Below are positions 23,765 to 31,569 of a stretch of 41,468 nucleotides of DNA, in pieces; positions within the stretch are counted from its first letter, which is position 1, and each line of letters opens with the position of its first letter. Origin of the DNA: CAYHBO01 sp964354855 (lineage in GTDB: Bacteria > Babelota > Babeliae > Babelales > RVW-14). Where the stretch lies: assembly GCA_964354855.1 (NCBI GenBank), contig CAYHBO010000010.1, positions 1 through 41,468 on the forward strand, given 5' to 3'. The notes beneath the pieces were generated by a model that saw nothing but the letters and a program-made list of their open reading frames with translations, had not been told where the DNA came from and did not search any database. The position numbers were made by a program, and so were the translations under genes.

Positions 23765-24292
23765 TTAGAAAATCAACGAGAGTAAAGGTTCAGATATATC
23801 TTTTTGGTATTGGTTGATGAGTATTGTAAACCAGGAGAGATCAGCATGTTGCCGCATAATTTGTTGGATTGCTTTGTAGATGCGTTCTAGTTCAGGTTTA
23901 TGGCTACTAAGTAAGTTAAACATGGCATGTAGATGTGGTGTGCATTTTTCTTCCCAGTCAAGCTTTGCGTAGGCGTCAACGAGTGCAGCCAAAAATTCAA
24001 GATTTTCAGGATCGCGCGAAATAAGATGTTCATAGATGCCGACTGCATTAACCCAGCGTTGTTCTTTTTTATAGAGGAAGGCCGCTTGTTGGTATTTTTC
24101 GGTTGCATCGCGTACATCAAATGATTTTAAAATATCACCTTCGATTTGTAGTGCATAGGCTTTATCTTCCAGAGAATGGGAGAGAAGTCGGTAGACATTG
24201 AGTGCTTTTTCACGCTCTTTCCGTGCAATAAGTTCTGCAAGTTTAAACCAAGCAATATTTGTTTCAGCATTGGTTTCAGCGTGATTTGACAT
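23765..24292 (-). CDS. TPR-like helical-repeat protein
   Basis: The 175-residue soluble protein, starting MSNHAETN, is almost entirely helical, with tetratricopeptide-like pairs (DATEKYQQAAFLYKKEQRWVNAVGIYEHLI, shown in parts as AAFLYKKE and AVGIYEHLISRDPEN). Start 24292 is fixed by a strong GGAAGGAG six bases upstream; an in-frame upstream ATG at 24370 lacks an SD. No signal peptide. It is likely a protein-binding scaffold; the partner is unknown. It is the only clearly non-exported product in this minus-strand run. Confidence 0.65.
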   Translation of the reverse strand: MSNHAETNAETNIAWFKLAELIARKEREKALNVYRLLSHSLEDKAYALQIEGDILKSFDVRDATEKYQQAAFLYKKEQRWVNAVGIYEHLISRDPENLEFLAALVDAYAKLDWEEKCTPHLHAMFNLLSSHKPELERIYKAIQQIMRQHADLSWFTILINQYQKDISEPLLSLIF

Positions 24293-24461
24293 TACCATCT
24301 CCTTCCGATTGTAGGGTCCCATTTCTTTTTCATCATTATGAAAGAGTAAAATTGCGTTACTGTCAACCATTTAATCAATATCAATAAATTTTTTTCTCGG
24401 TGTATCGAAAACCGGTTTGAATAAGCATCATTCTTTATGTGTCGATAGATAATTATTTGTC

Positions 24462-24656
24462 TTATTTTCTACCCCACGAGAAAGGATTTAATATTTTAAG
24501 AAAACTTCCGCCAAGCCCTTTTTTTACGCCAGTTCGAATGCGGGTAATCGCATCTTGAATGATAAAATGATAGGCCCTGTAAACGCCATAACTGGCGATG
24601 ACAAGTACACATGTTATAACGATAGCGGTTACTATTTTTTTTACGCGTGCATTCAT
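24462..24656 (-). CDS. Small single-span membrane protein
   Basis: The 64-residue protein has a basic N-terminus (MNARVKK), one membrane helix (about 8-27, IVTAIVITCVLVIASYGVY), then a basic amphipathic tail ending in NPFSWGRK. A very strong AGGGGGG SD supports it as a real gene. By the positive-inside rule both ends are basic, so topology is unclear. Function is unknown; holin-like or envelope-structural roles cannot be separated. Confidence 0.65.
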   Translation of the reverse strand: MNARVKKIVTAIVITCVLVIASYGVYRAYHFIIQDAITRIRTGVKKGLGGSFLKILNPFSWGRK

Positions 24657-24754
24657 AACATTCCCCCCTACGTGGTTATTTAAAAGATTCTTTTTATTTT
24701 ATAGCAAGTGCATGGGATGGAAGGCAATGGTTCAGTATCCTGAACATAATCTCG

Positions 24755-24783
24755 TTGATGTCCGCTTGGATTAATGATAAAAT
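24755..24783 (+). promoter_or_regulatory. Promoter of the carboxyltransferase gene
   Basis: TTGATG (24755-24760) and TAAAAT (24778-24783) with a 17-bp spacer and a TGA just before the -10. The predicted leader is about 33 nt. Confidence 0.6.
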
Positions 24784-24822
24784 ACTGTTTTTATTAGGAA
24801 CTTTTAACCAATATAAATTAAC

Positions 24823-26355
24823 ATGAACACAGACCAATCTACTACATGGCTTTTCAAACAAGACAGTATTCTTAAGGGTTCTGATCAACAACGTCTTGAT
24901 CAGCAAATTAATGCTGGAAAAAAAACAGCTCGTCAACGTATTGCATTACTACTTGATGCCGATAGTTTTGAAGAGATAGATCTTTTGGTGATTTCACCAC
25001 ATTTACCAACTAAGTTGTATACCGATGGCGTTATTGTTGGAATGGGTACGGTTGAGGGTAAAAAAGTGGTTGTCTATGCACAAGATTTCATGATCAAGGG
25101 TGGTTCACTGGGACAAAAACATGCAGAGAAAATTTGTAAGGTTATGGACCTTGCTGCAAAAATTGGGTGTCCGATCATTGGTATTATTGATTCTGGTGGA
25201 GCACGCATAGACGAAGGGATCCATGCACTTGATGGATACGGTAAAGTTTTTATGCGTAACGTGCGCTATTCTGGAGTTGTTCCACAGATTTCAGTGGTCC
25301 TTGGGCCTTGTGCTGGTGGTGCTGCATACTCGCCGGCGTTGACCGATTTTGTGTTTATGACTGAAAAAATGAGCAACATGTTTATTACCGGTCCAAATGT
25401 AATTAAGCAGGCCATTCATCAAGACATAGACAAAGAAACGTTAGGTGGTACCGGAGTGCATGGGAGTCGGTCGGGGGTTGCTCATGTGGTTACCTCAAGC
25501 GAAGAAGAATGCTTCCAGAAACTTAAGAAATTACTTTTACTTTTACCGAACAATTATTTAAACAACAACGTTTCTTCTGCGCAAGTGACTTGTCCTGATG
25601 ATGAATATTTAGAGAAACTTGTTCCAAAAGATTTGCAGCAGGCTTATGACATGCATCTGGTTATTGATCGTCTTGTTGATCCAAATAGTTTTTTTGAAAC
25701 ACAAGCATCATTTGCTCAAAATATCATTGTTGGATTTGCGCGCATGAATGGTATGACCATTGGCGTGGTGGCCAATCAGCCTAATGTAAAAGCGGGCACC
25801 ATTGATATCGATGCTTCCTGTAAAGCTGCACGGTTTATTCAGTTTTGTGATAGTTTTGAAATCCCTCTTATTTCCTTGGTAGACGTTCCTGGCTTTATGC
25901 CTGGAATTGATCAGGAGCATAATGGGATCATTCGGCATGGGGCAAAATTGTTGTATGCCTATGCGCAGGCAACCATTCCGAAGCTCACGGTTATTTTACG
26001 TAAAGCGTTTGGCGGTGCTTACATTGTGATGGGGAGTAAATCGCTGGGAGCTGATATGAATTTTGCTTGGCCGATTGCACAGATTGCGGTTCTTGGAGCA
26101 CGTGAAGCGGTAACTATTTTGCAGGGAAAAAAAATAGCCTTATGTCCGTTAGATGAACAAAAAAAGGTGAGAGCAAGTTTTGAAGCCGCTTACCAAGAAG
26201 AATTTTTGAACCCGTTTGTTGCAGCGGAGTCGGGCTACATTGATGCGGTTATTGAACCGAAATCAACGCGTAGACATCTGATAAAAACATTAATGTTTAT
26301 GCAACGTAAAGTTGAACTACTACCGAAAAAGAAACATGGTAACATACCTCTTTAA
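24823..26355 (+). CDS. Acyl-CoA carboxylase carboxyltransferase (PccB-like)
   Basis: The 510-residue protein is a full-length fused-type carboxyltransferase. The N-terminal half holds TARQRIALLLD, IIDSGGARIDEG and GPCAGGAAYSPAL; the C-terminal half holds DVPGFMPGIDQEHNGIIRHGAKLLYA and RKAFGGAYIVMGSK. These make the two crotonase-like acyl-CoA and biotin sites. It moves carboxyl from biotin to propionyl- or acetyl-CoA, or acts in sodium-pump decarboxylases. No biotin carboxylase or biotin-carrier gene is in the window, so it depends on partners elsewhere. No clear SD precedes the ATG. Confidence 0.9.
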   Translation: MNTDQSTTWLFKQDSILKGSDQQRLDQQINAGKKTARQRIALLLDADSFEEIDLLVISPHLPTKLYTDGVIVGMGTVEGKKVVVYAQDFMIKGGSLGQKHAEKICKVMDLAAKIGCPIIGIIDSGGARIDEGIHALDGYGKVFMRNVRYSGVVPQISVVLGPCAGGAAYSPALTDFVFMTEKMSNMFITGPNVIKQAIHQDIDKETLGGTGVHGSRSGVAHVVTSSEEECFQKLKKLLLLLPNNYLNNNVSSAQVTCPDDEYLEKLVPKDLQQAYDMHLVIDRLVDPNSFFETQASFAQNIIVGFARMNGMTIGVVANQPNVKAGTIDIDASCKAARFIQFCDSFEIPLISLVDVPGFMPGIDQEHNGIIRHGAKLLYAYAQATIPKLTVILRKAFGGAYIVMGSKSLGADMNFAWPIAQIAVLGAREAVTILQGKKIALCPLDEQKKVRASFEAAYQEEFLNPFVAAESGYIDAVIEPKSTRRHLIKTLMFMQRKVELLPKKKHGNIPL

Positions 26356-26435
26356 GAACTTGATACTTGATTTCTTGGTCTATTTATTTCTATTTTAAAT
26401 AGCAATACAGGTTTTTCTTAAGGGGATTTTTTAGG

Positions 26436-27104
26436 ATGAATGAAAACATGCCGATACTTAAATCATTTTTAAAAAGAATACATCAAACACGTTCTTGGGT
26501 TTTTTCATTGTTGGTTGCCGGTTCTATTTTGATTGCCTTTGGTTCAGTGATTATTTTTCAACGTTGTGATGTTGGATTACAATCGATCAAAGCACCAGAT
26601 GTTTTAGTTGGAAAGGCTGTAACTCTCAGACAGCTTACTGAAGAATATTTCATCGATTATTACAAAATTTTTTCTCCTACGGTGCGTAAAGATCTTGAGT
26701 TTCCGGCGCAGATTACGTTTCCATGGACGATCAATTATCTTAAACATGAAATGTCACGGGTGGCAAAGGATGAGATGATTCAGTATTTGATTTTTGATAA
26801 CGGAGACAAAAAACTTATCGGGGCTACTGAAATTCGTGAACTTAATGATTATGATCCAGGACAAGTGGGGATTTGGATTAATGAAAAGTATTGGGGTGGT
26901 GGCAGGGCGCTTGAAGCGATCAAGTTGATTTCTGATACGTACTTCAAAGTTCATCCTGAGCATTCAAGTTATATAGCACATGTTCGTTTATGGAATCATC
27001 GCAGTCATAAGCTTTTATTGAAGGCTGGCTTTGTTGATGAGGGATACTTTAATGAGCATGGTGAGCCAAGGCGGTACATCATGCGATATTTTAAGAATAA
27101 GTAA
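26436..27104 (+). CDS. Membrane-anchored GNAT acetyltransferase (RimJ-like)
   Basis: The 222-residue protein has a membrane segment at about residues 21-42 (VFSLLVAGSILIAFGSVIIF), then a GNAT domain of the Acetyltransf_3 type: VTLRQLTEEYFIDYYKIF, IGATEIRELN, VGIWINEKYWGGGRALEAI (motif A with GGGRA) and NHRSHKLLLKAGFVDEG. The fold is complete. AAGGGG precedes ATG 26436. The acceptor is unknown. It is the second GNAT in the window with an N-terminal membrane helix, so exposure on the far side of the membrane should be considered, but acetyl-CoA is cytosolic. Confidence 0.8.
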   Translation: MNENMPILKSFLKRIHQTRSWVFSLLVAGSILIAFGSVIIFQRCDVGLQSIKAPDVLVGKAVTLRQLTEEYFIDYYKIFSPTVRKDLEFPAQITFPWTINYLKHEMSRVAKDEMIQYLIFDNGDKKLIGATEIRELNDYDPGQVGIWINEKYWGGGRALEAIKLISDTYFKVHPEHSSYIAHVRLWNHRSHKLLLKAGFVDEGYFNEHGEPRRYIMRYFKNK

Positions 27105-27107
27105 GTT

Positions 27108-27839
27108 TTAGCTTTGATTTATTGCCTGAAGAAACTCTATGATTTCTGGATTATTTTTAATTTTTGCGTAGTCCAATGGAGTTTTTCCATAGTAATCCGG
27201 TTCTTTAAGAATACGTGGGTCTGCACCTGCATCAAAAAGCATTTTTAAAATTATTTTATTACCGGTGAATGCTGCTATGTGGAGGGGGGTAATGTCATAT
27301 TTATCTGATTCATTCACACTTTTAGTTGCCCCAAAGTCTAAAAAAAATTGTACAAGAGATGGATTTGCTGCATGCACGGCTTCATGGAGTAGTGTTTTTC
27401 CGTTTTCATCCGGGGTATTAAAGTTAACGCCGGCAGCAAAAATTTTGCCTATTTTTTTGCCGTTGTGTTCTTTGATTGCTTGAATGAGTTTTGGACGAAG
27501 TCTAAGCTCTTCACGTCTTTTTTTATGAATTCGTTGGTAGTTTCTGATCTTGTAGGGTTCTTTACAGAGCGGACATTTTGATGTGCTGCTTAAAATAACC
27601 TGATTTGCGCATGAAGCATGCATTGTTGCACCATGATCAATGTTATGGCAGTGCCAGTATTTTGATGCAAGTTGCTGATCTTGCGTGACTTCTTCAAGAC
27701 AAATGACACATGTAGGCGTTTCTGTTGAAGATTGAGTTTTTTGTGTTGGTGTATGCGTTTTTTTTTGAGCTGCTTCAATGGGGGAATTTAGCGTAGTTAT
27801 TGAAATCAGGAAATACAGAATTATGGTTATTGATCTCAT
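27108..27839 (-). CDS. Secreted RING-finger and ankyrin-repeat protein
   Basis: The 243-residue protein has a signal peptide (about 1-24, ending IEAA), a low-complexity Thr/Gln/Lys linker, and a RING-type finger: Cys44, Cys47, Cys64, with His65/His69, His74, Cys77, Cys89, Cys92 as candidate ligands. Three to four ankyrin repeats follow (about 115-243), with DENGKTLLHEAVHA, DITPLHIAAFTGN and YYGKTPLDYAK. Ankyrins select protein partners and RING recruits E2, so the architecture is that of a compact E3 ligase for host proteins (inference). ATG 27839 starts one base after the ATPase stop; a TTG at 27860 is less likely as it would overlap and extend the signal peptide. Confidence 0.85.
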   Translation of the reverse strand: MRSITIILYFLISITTLNSPIEAAQKKTHTPTQKTQSSTETPTCVICLEEVTQDQQLASKYWHCHNIDHGATMHASCANQVILSSTSKCPLCKEPYKIRNYQRIHKKRREELRLRPKLIQAIKEHNGKKIGKIFAAGVNFNTPDENGKTLLHEAVHAANPSLVQFFLDFGATKSVNESDKYDITPLHIAAFTGNKIILKMLFDAGADPRILKEPDYYGKTPLDYAKIKNNPEIIEFLQAINQS

Positions 27840-27840
27840 G

Positions 27841-29034
27841 TTAAGGTTTCTTTTCTTCAAGTAAGTTAATTAATGTCGATGATGCTTGCCAGCCAATAAT
27901 GGTTCCATTGGTCATCTCTTGCTTGTAAGGGCCACTGTATATAACGTAGCCTTCAGCTGATTTTGAACCGGCAATGTCATGAAATTTAGTTATGCCATCA
28001 AAATGGCTTTTGGTAACCTGTTCACTTGCTTTAATCTCTATAGGGATGAGAAATAGCCCTTGGTCAATCAAGCAGTCAACTTCAACGCGACCATTAACAT
28101 CACGCCAGAAGTAGAGCGGTGCTTTGGTGCCACGGCTGAAAAACTGTTTAAAGAGATCGCTTATGATGAGGCATTCAAAGAGTGCGCCTCGAAATGAGCT
28201 AAGCGCAAGTTCTTCACTTGAGCGAATATTTAATAAGGCGCAGGCGAGGCCGGTGTCATAAAAATAAAGTTTAGATGTTTTAACGATACGTTTACTAAAA
28301 TTTTCAAAATAGGGGTTGAGTCGGGTAATGATATAGCTTGCTTCAAGGATAGAGAGCCAGCTGGTTACGGTTTTTTGTGCAATACCACAACTGGTTGCAA
28401 GATCTGCTACGTTGAGTTGTTGTCCGACGCGAGCTGCACAGAGTTGCATAAACCGTTGAAAGGTGGTTAAATTTTCGACGTTGACGAGTTGTCGTACATC
28501 TCGTTCGACATAGGAGTGGATGTATGATGGATAAAGCTCAGCAGTACTGATATCTTGCGCATAGAGGCGTGGGTATGAACCTTTAAAGATGAGTTCATGA
28601 ATGTTATCGGTGAGTTGTTTGTTTTCATTGAGTTCTGCAATAGAAAATGGGAGAAGGGTGAGGATGCCAATACGTCCGGCAAGAGATTGCGTAACCGCTT
28701 CGTTCATTAAAAAATTCTGTGACCCGGTTAACACAAAGTATCCAGGGCGATTTTTTTCATCAGCTGCAAGCTGGATATAAGATAAAATTTGGGGAACATA
28801 CTGAAATTCATCCAGGATGATGCCATGTTCATTTTCAAACTCGCGTAAAAATCCTTGTGGGTTGTCCAAGGCAAGGGTACGGATAGAAGGGTCTTCAAAA
28901 TTAAGGTATTTGTGTTTACTAAAGACTTCTTTGACGAGCGTTGTTTTTCCCGATTGCCGTGGCCCAAATAGCCCAACGACCGGCATTTTTGCAAATCGCA
29001 ACAGTGTTTCAGTAATGCTTCTTTTAAATATCAT
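27841..29034 (-). CDS. AAA_14 ATPase with wHTH and DUF4143 nuclease-like domain
   Basis: The 397-residue protein has Walker A GPRQSGKTT, Walker B GIILDEFQ, sensor LTGSQNFLM, and a winged helix (QLNVADLATSCGIAQKTVTSWL). The DUF4143 C-terminus keeps VEVDCLID and IPIEIKAS, the PD-(D/E)XK-like acid-lysine pattern. SD AAAGGG, five bases before ATG, joins directly to one TAGCACAAA half-site of the inverted repeat at 29043-29082. It is transcribed with the secreted RING-ankyrin gene, which starts 1 base after its stop. The family function is unknown. Confidence 0.87.
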   Translation of the reverse strand: MIFKRSITETLLRFAKMPVVGLFGPRQSGKTTLVKEVFSKHKYLNFEDPSIRTLALDNPQGFLREFENEHGIILDEFQYVPQILSYIQLAADEKNRPGYFVLTGSQNFLMNEAVTQSLAGRIGILTLLPFSIAELNENKQLTDNIHELIFKGSYPRLYAQDISTAELYPSYIHSYVERDVRQLVNVENLTTFQRFMQLCAARVGQQLNVADLATSCGIAQKTVTSWLSILEASYIITRLNPYFENFSKRIVKTSKLYFYDTGLACALLNIRSSEELALSSFRGALFECLIISDLFKQFFSRGTKAPLYFWRDVNGRVEVDCLIDQGLFLIPIEIKASEQVTKSHFDGITKFHDIAGSKSAEGYVIYSGPYKQEMTNGTIIGWQASSTLINLLEEKKP

Positions 29035-29042
29035 AACGGCCC

Positions 29043-29082
29043 TTTGTGCTAAAGTATACCTTGATGATCATTATAGCACAAA
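29043..29082 (-). promoter_or_regulatory. Inverted repeat overlapping the fourth ATPase promoter
   Basis: TTTGTGCTA (29043-29051) and TAGCACAAA (29074-29082) are perfect 9-bp arms 31 bp apart. On the minus strand the outer arm runs into an extended -10, TGCTATAAT (hexamer 29070-29075). The inner arm touches the SD. A protein bound to both would cover the whole start region. Only one pair is visible, against two pairs at the other three ATPase genes. Confidence 0.65.
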
Positions 29083-29179
29083 AGTGATTAAAGGCGCAAC
29101 AGAGTCGATATTTTGGCGGGGTATTTGATTTGTTGAAGTGACCTTTTTGGCTCAAACCTAAACCAATACATGAGGTTTA

Positions 29180-29218
29180 AAGCAAGAAGGCACCGGAATT
29201 TCCAGTGCCTTCTTGCTT
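29180..29218 (-). terminator. Long hairpin terminator after the alanine-rich secreted protein
   Basis: Arms 29180-29193 and 29205-29218 are a perfect 14-bp inverted repeat (AAGCAAGAAGGCAC); GGAA/TTCC continues the stem inside. It lies about 20 nt past the stop of the minus-strand gene at 29241. The T-tract is short (TTAAA). Confidence 0.75.
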
Positions 29219-29240
29219 ATATTTTGATAAGTCGAATTGA

Positions 29241-29816
29241 TTACATCTCGCGACCGAAAACGCGACCATCATTAAATGTGGTTTCGGTATTAAATTGATT
29301 AGTAAGCGGGAATCCTGATCGAAAATCTGCTTTATATTCGGCATCCAACCTTGCTTCTTCAGCCAAAAACTTACGTTCTGCTTCTTCAGCAATTCCACGA
29401 TGCAACGTTACCATTTCTTTATTGCGAGTTGCTTCGTCGATTGGTTTTTCTGACGCTACTGATGCGCAGGTAAGATCATAAAATCTTATTGCAGCGCCAA
29501 CTGATAGATTTGCTTTGTCATAATGTTTTTGTAGGTCACCAGCAGATTTGCTGCGATGAAATATATTTCCCCATGCTCTTACAGCGCGATCTTTTTCAGC
29601 TTTTACTTCATTGATGATTTGAGCGAGTAATGCAGCTTCTTGTTCTGCAGCCTCTTCTTGTTGCTGAGTAGTGGCTTTGCCTCTTGTTCTCGTTGGTGCT
29701 GCTTTTTTAGCTTCTGCTGTAGGGGCTTTTTTAGCAGTTTTTTTCCCAGCAAAGCTTGTGCCTTCAACTACAATGCCGGCAGCAAGTACGAGTAGTAATG
29801 ATTTTAGTGATTTCAT
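29241..29816 (-). CDS. Secreted helical protein of unknown function
   Basis: The 191-residue protein has a cleavable signal peptide (MKSLKSLLLVLAAGIVVEGTSFA, cut before GKK), then a Lys/Ala/Thr-rich basic segment (24-50), then long helices rich in Glu and Ala (QQQEEAAEQEAALLAQIINE) and a final GFPLTNQFNTETTF stretch. A strong AAAGGGG SD and a dedicated terminator support expression. No family was recognised. The basic then acidic layout suggests a periplasmic or exported binding protein, but this is a guess. Confidence 0.7.
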   Translation of the reverse strand: MKSLKSLLLVLAAGIVVEGTSFAGKKTAKKAPTAEAKKAAPTRTRGKATTQQQEEAAEQEAALLAQIINEVKAEKDRAVRAWGNIFHRSKSAGDLQKHYDKANLSVGAAIRFYDLTCASVASEKPIDEATRNKEMVTLHRGIAEEAERKFLAEEARLDAEYKADFRSGFPLTNQFNTETTFNDGRVFGREM

Positions 29817-29983
29817 TGTTAACCCCTTTGTTTTAATGGTTGCAAGTATTGCAACATTGTCATTAATTAATCTATATTTTTTTTTTGTTTAAGTCAAAGT
29901 GGTTGGTTGAGTTTGTAAAAATGGTGAAAAACGTGAAAAATAAGGGATAAATTTTGTATTCTTTGATTGGAGTGACTGATTGT

Positions 29984-30013
29984 TTGACAGATTTGTATAC
30001 ATATTTGTATACT
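29984..30013 (+). promoter_or_regulatory. Toxin-antitoxin promoter with GTATAC operator repeats
   Basis: A perfect TTGACA (29984-29989) and TATACT (30008-30013) with an 18-bp spacer. TTTGTATAC occurs twice (29992-30000 and 30004-30012), 12 bp apart, each with the palindrome GTATAC; the second covers the -10. This suits autorepression by the antitoxin or the toxin-antitoxin complex. Confidence 0.75.
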
Positions 30014-30059
30014 TAAAAGTATAAAATGTAAAATATGTTATATAAATCAGGAGATGATC

Positions 30060-30320
30060 ATGTCAAAAATGATTCGAATGACCGAAGAAACAAGTGGCTA
30101 TCTTGACGAACTAGCTAAGGAAACTTCTAAACCAAAACAAGATTTGCTTGCACAAGCTATTTGGGAACTTTACAAGAGAAACTTTTTTGAAAGACTCAAT
30201 GAGGCTTACATAAATCTTAAAAAAGACCCAGTTGCGTGGGAAGAGGAATTAGCTGAAAGGCGTTTATGGGATGTTACGCTTCTTGATGGACTTAATGAGG
30301 ATAATGACTATGAATATTAA
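30060..30320 (+). CDS. Antitoxin of a MazEF-type module
   Basis: The 86-residue protein begins SKMIRMTEETSGYLDELAKETSKPKQDLLAQAI, the strand-helix-helix pattern of ribbon-helix-helix DNA-binding antitoxins. It ends in an acidic tail (DGLNEDNDYEY) fit to occupy a toxin's active groove. ATG 30060 has CAGGAG six bases upstream; ATG 30054 is too close. It overlaps the mazF start by 11 bases, so expression is coupled. It probably represses the promoter at 29984. Confidence 0.8.
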   Translation: MSKMIRMTEETSGYLDELAKETSKPKQDLLAQAIWELYKRNFFERLNEAYINLKKDPVAWEEELAERRLWDVTLLDGLNEDNDYEY

Positions 30321-30663
30321 GCCTTCTCAAGGGGAAATCTGGTTGGTAGCTCTTGATCCAGTTGTTGGCCATGAACAAGCGAAGACGCGGCCATGTCTCA
30401 TTGTTTCTGATGATATGCTTAACCACGGGGACACAGACTTATCTTTCATTATCCCATTAACATCAAAAGACAAAAAAATGCCATCGCATGTTACGATTAA
30501 TCCTCCTGAAGGAGGATTAAGAAAAGTATCATACATTATGTGTGAACAGATGAGATCTCTATCACACCTACGGTTTGGAAAAAGCTGTTTAGGGGTTGTA
30601 AGTCAGAAGACTATGGATGCGGTTAGAATACGGATCCGATTTTTGTGTTCCTTGAAACCATAA
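30310..30663 (+). CDS. mazF: MazF/PemK-family endoribonuclease toxin
   Basis: The 117-residue protein has the MazF pattern: PSQGEIWLVALDPVVGHEQAKTRP (the conserved GEIWxVxLdP then GhEQxKtRP), CLIVSDD, and later PSHVTI and YIMCEQMRSL. It ends in the usual helix (GVVSQKTMDAV). These toxins cleave mRNA at short motifs. ATG 30310 has GAGG at good distance; ATG 30304 is also possible. All catalytic-region residues look intact, so the toxin is probably active. Confidence 0.9.
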   Translation: MNIKPSQGEIWLVALDPVVGHEQAKTRPCLIVSDDMLNHGDTDLSFIIPLTSKDKKMPSHVTINPPEGGLRKVSYIMCEQMRSLSHLRFGKSCLGVVSQKTMDAVRIRIRFLCSLKP

Positions 30664-30724
30664 AATATTATTTTAAAGTTTATAAGGTTGTTTTACCCAA
30701 GCAGAAACTTATGAGGAGCTTTTG

Positions 30725-30793
30725 GTGAATATTAAAGAAGCCTTAACTCTTTATACTGATGAGTTTGATGACGAATTTGATTGGAACTATTAA
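30725..30793 (+). CDS. Possible 22-residue small ORF after mazF
   Basis: GTG 30725 stands behind a strong GAGGAG and reads NIKEALTLYTDEFDDEFDWNY, then TAA. It is short and very acidic. It could be a small regulatory peptide, or the end of a lost gene whose SD survived. No family was recognised. The rest of 30664-30896 shows no other gene. Confidence 0.35.
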   Translation: MNIKEALTLYTDEFDDEFDWNY

Positions 30794-30896
30794 GCTTTCT
30801 TATCTTCTCGTTCTTAATTTCCTCAACAAAGTGCTATTTTTACGGTAGTCTTCATGAATGTTTCAAGAATGGTTTTAGAAATTCAAGGAGGCTCTC

Positions 30897-31550
30897 ATGA
30901 TGTGTAATGCTCAGAATATTTTTTTGGTTCTTTTGTTATTATCAGCGTGCATAATTGCTGTATTTACGTACTACCGGTCTGGGGAGGCTCAAAACAAAGG
31001 AACTCTTATGCCACAAAACAAAAAAATTCTTTTTATTCTTATGCCTAGAGACTTTCAACCGCTTGAATTTGCAACGCCGTACGCTATGCTCAAAAAAGCA
31101 GGACATTCGGTTGATATTGCTGGTTTTAATGTAGGGATAGCGGTTGCCTCTAATGGTACTGAACAAAAAATTGACCGTGTGCTTGGTGCATTGACCAATG
31201 AAGATTTTGATACCTACGATGCATTGGTTATTCCAGGTGGACCAGGGTCAACGGAATTTTTATGGGGAAACAAAAAAGTTCAAAACGTGGTCCGTTATTT
31301 TTATGAAAAGAAAAAAATCGTTGCTACTATCTGTTATGCCTGTATTGTGCCGGCAGAGGCTGATTTGTTAGTGGGCAAAACAGCAACGGTATTTCCAACG
31401 GAAGAATCAAAACAACTATTTACACAACATGGGGTTACGTTTTCAGCTAAAACCTGTGTGATAGATGTAAATGAAAAGATGATTACGGCGCAAGGCCCAG
31501 CGTATGCGGCAGAATTTGGACAAGCAATCATTGACCTTTTAGGTTCATAA
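30897..31550 (+). CDS. DJ-1/PfpI-family protein with N-terminal hydrophobic segment
   Basis: The 217-residue protein has a hydrophobic N-terminus (8-23) containing LLSAC, a good lipobox, although basic residues before it are lacking. The DJ-1/PfpI core follows: ILFILMPRDFQPLEFATPYAML (Glu57 conserved), ALVIPGGPGSTEF, and the nucleophile elbow TICYACI with Cys146. Family members include glyoxalases, chaperones and amidases. The usual CHG elbow is CYA here, so activity may differ. An AGGAGG SD gives the start firmly. A membrane-bound or lipoprotein DJ-1 is uncommon. Confidence 0.82.
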   Translation: MMCNAQNIFLVLLLLSACIIAVFTYYRSGEAQNKGTLMPQNKKILFILMPRDFQPLEFATPYAMLKKAGHSVDIAGFNVGIAVASNGTEQKIDRVLGALTNEDFDTYDALVIPGGPGSTEFLWGNKKVQNVVRYFYEKKKIVATICYACIVPAEADLLVGKTATVFPTEESKQLFTQHGVTFSAKTCVIDVNEKMITAQGPAYAAEFGQAIIDLLGS

Positions 31551-31569
31551 CTCCTTATAGAAGGCTATC

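Noticed and set aside
29817..29860. TTGCAA-type repeat as an operator before the secreted protein at 29241
   Set aside because: Short, AT-rich and with no clear promoter around it; it could be chance.
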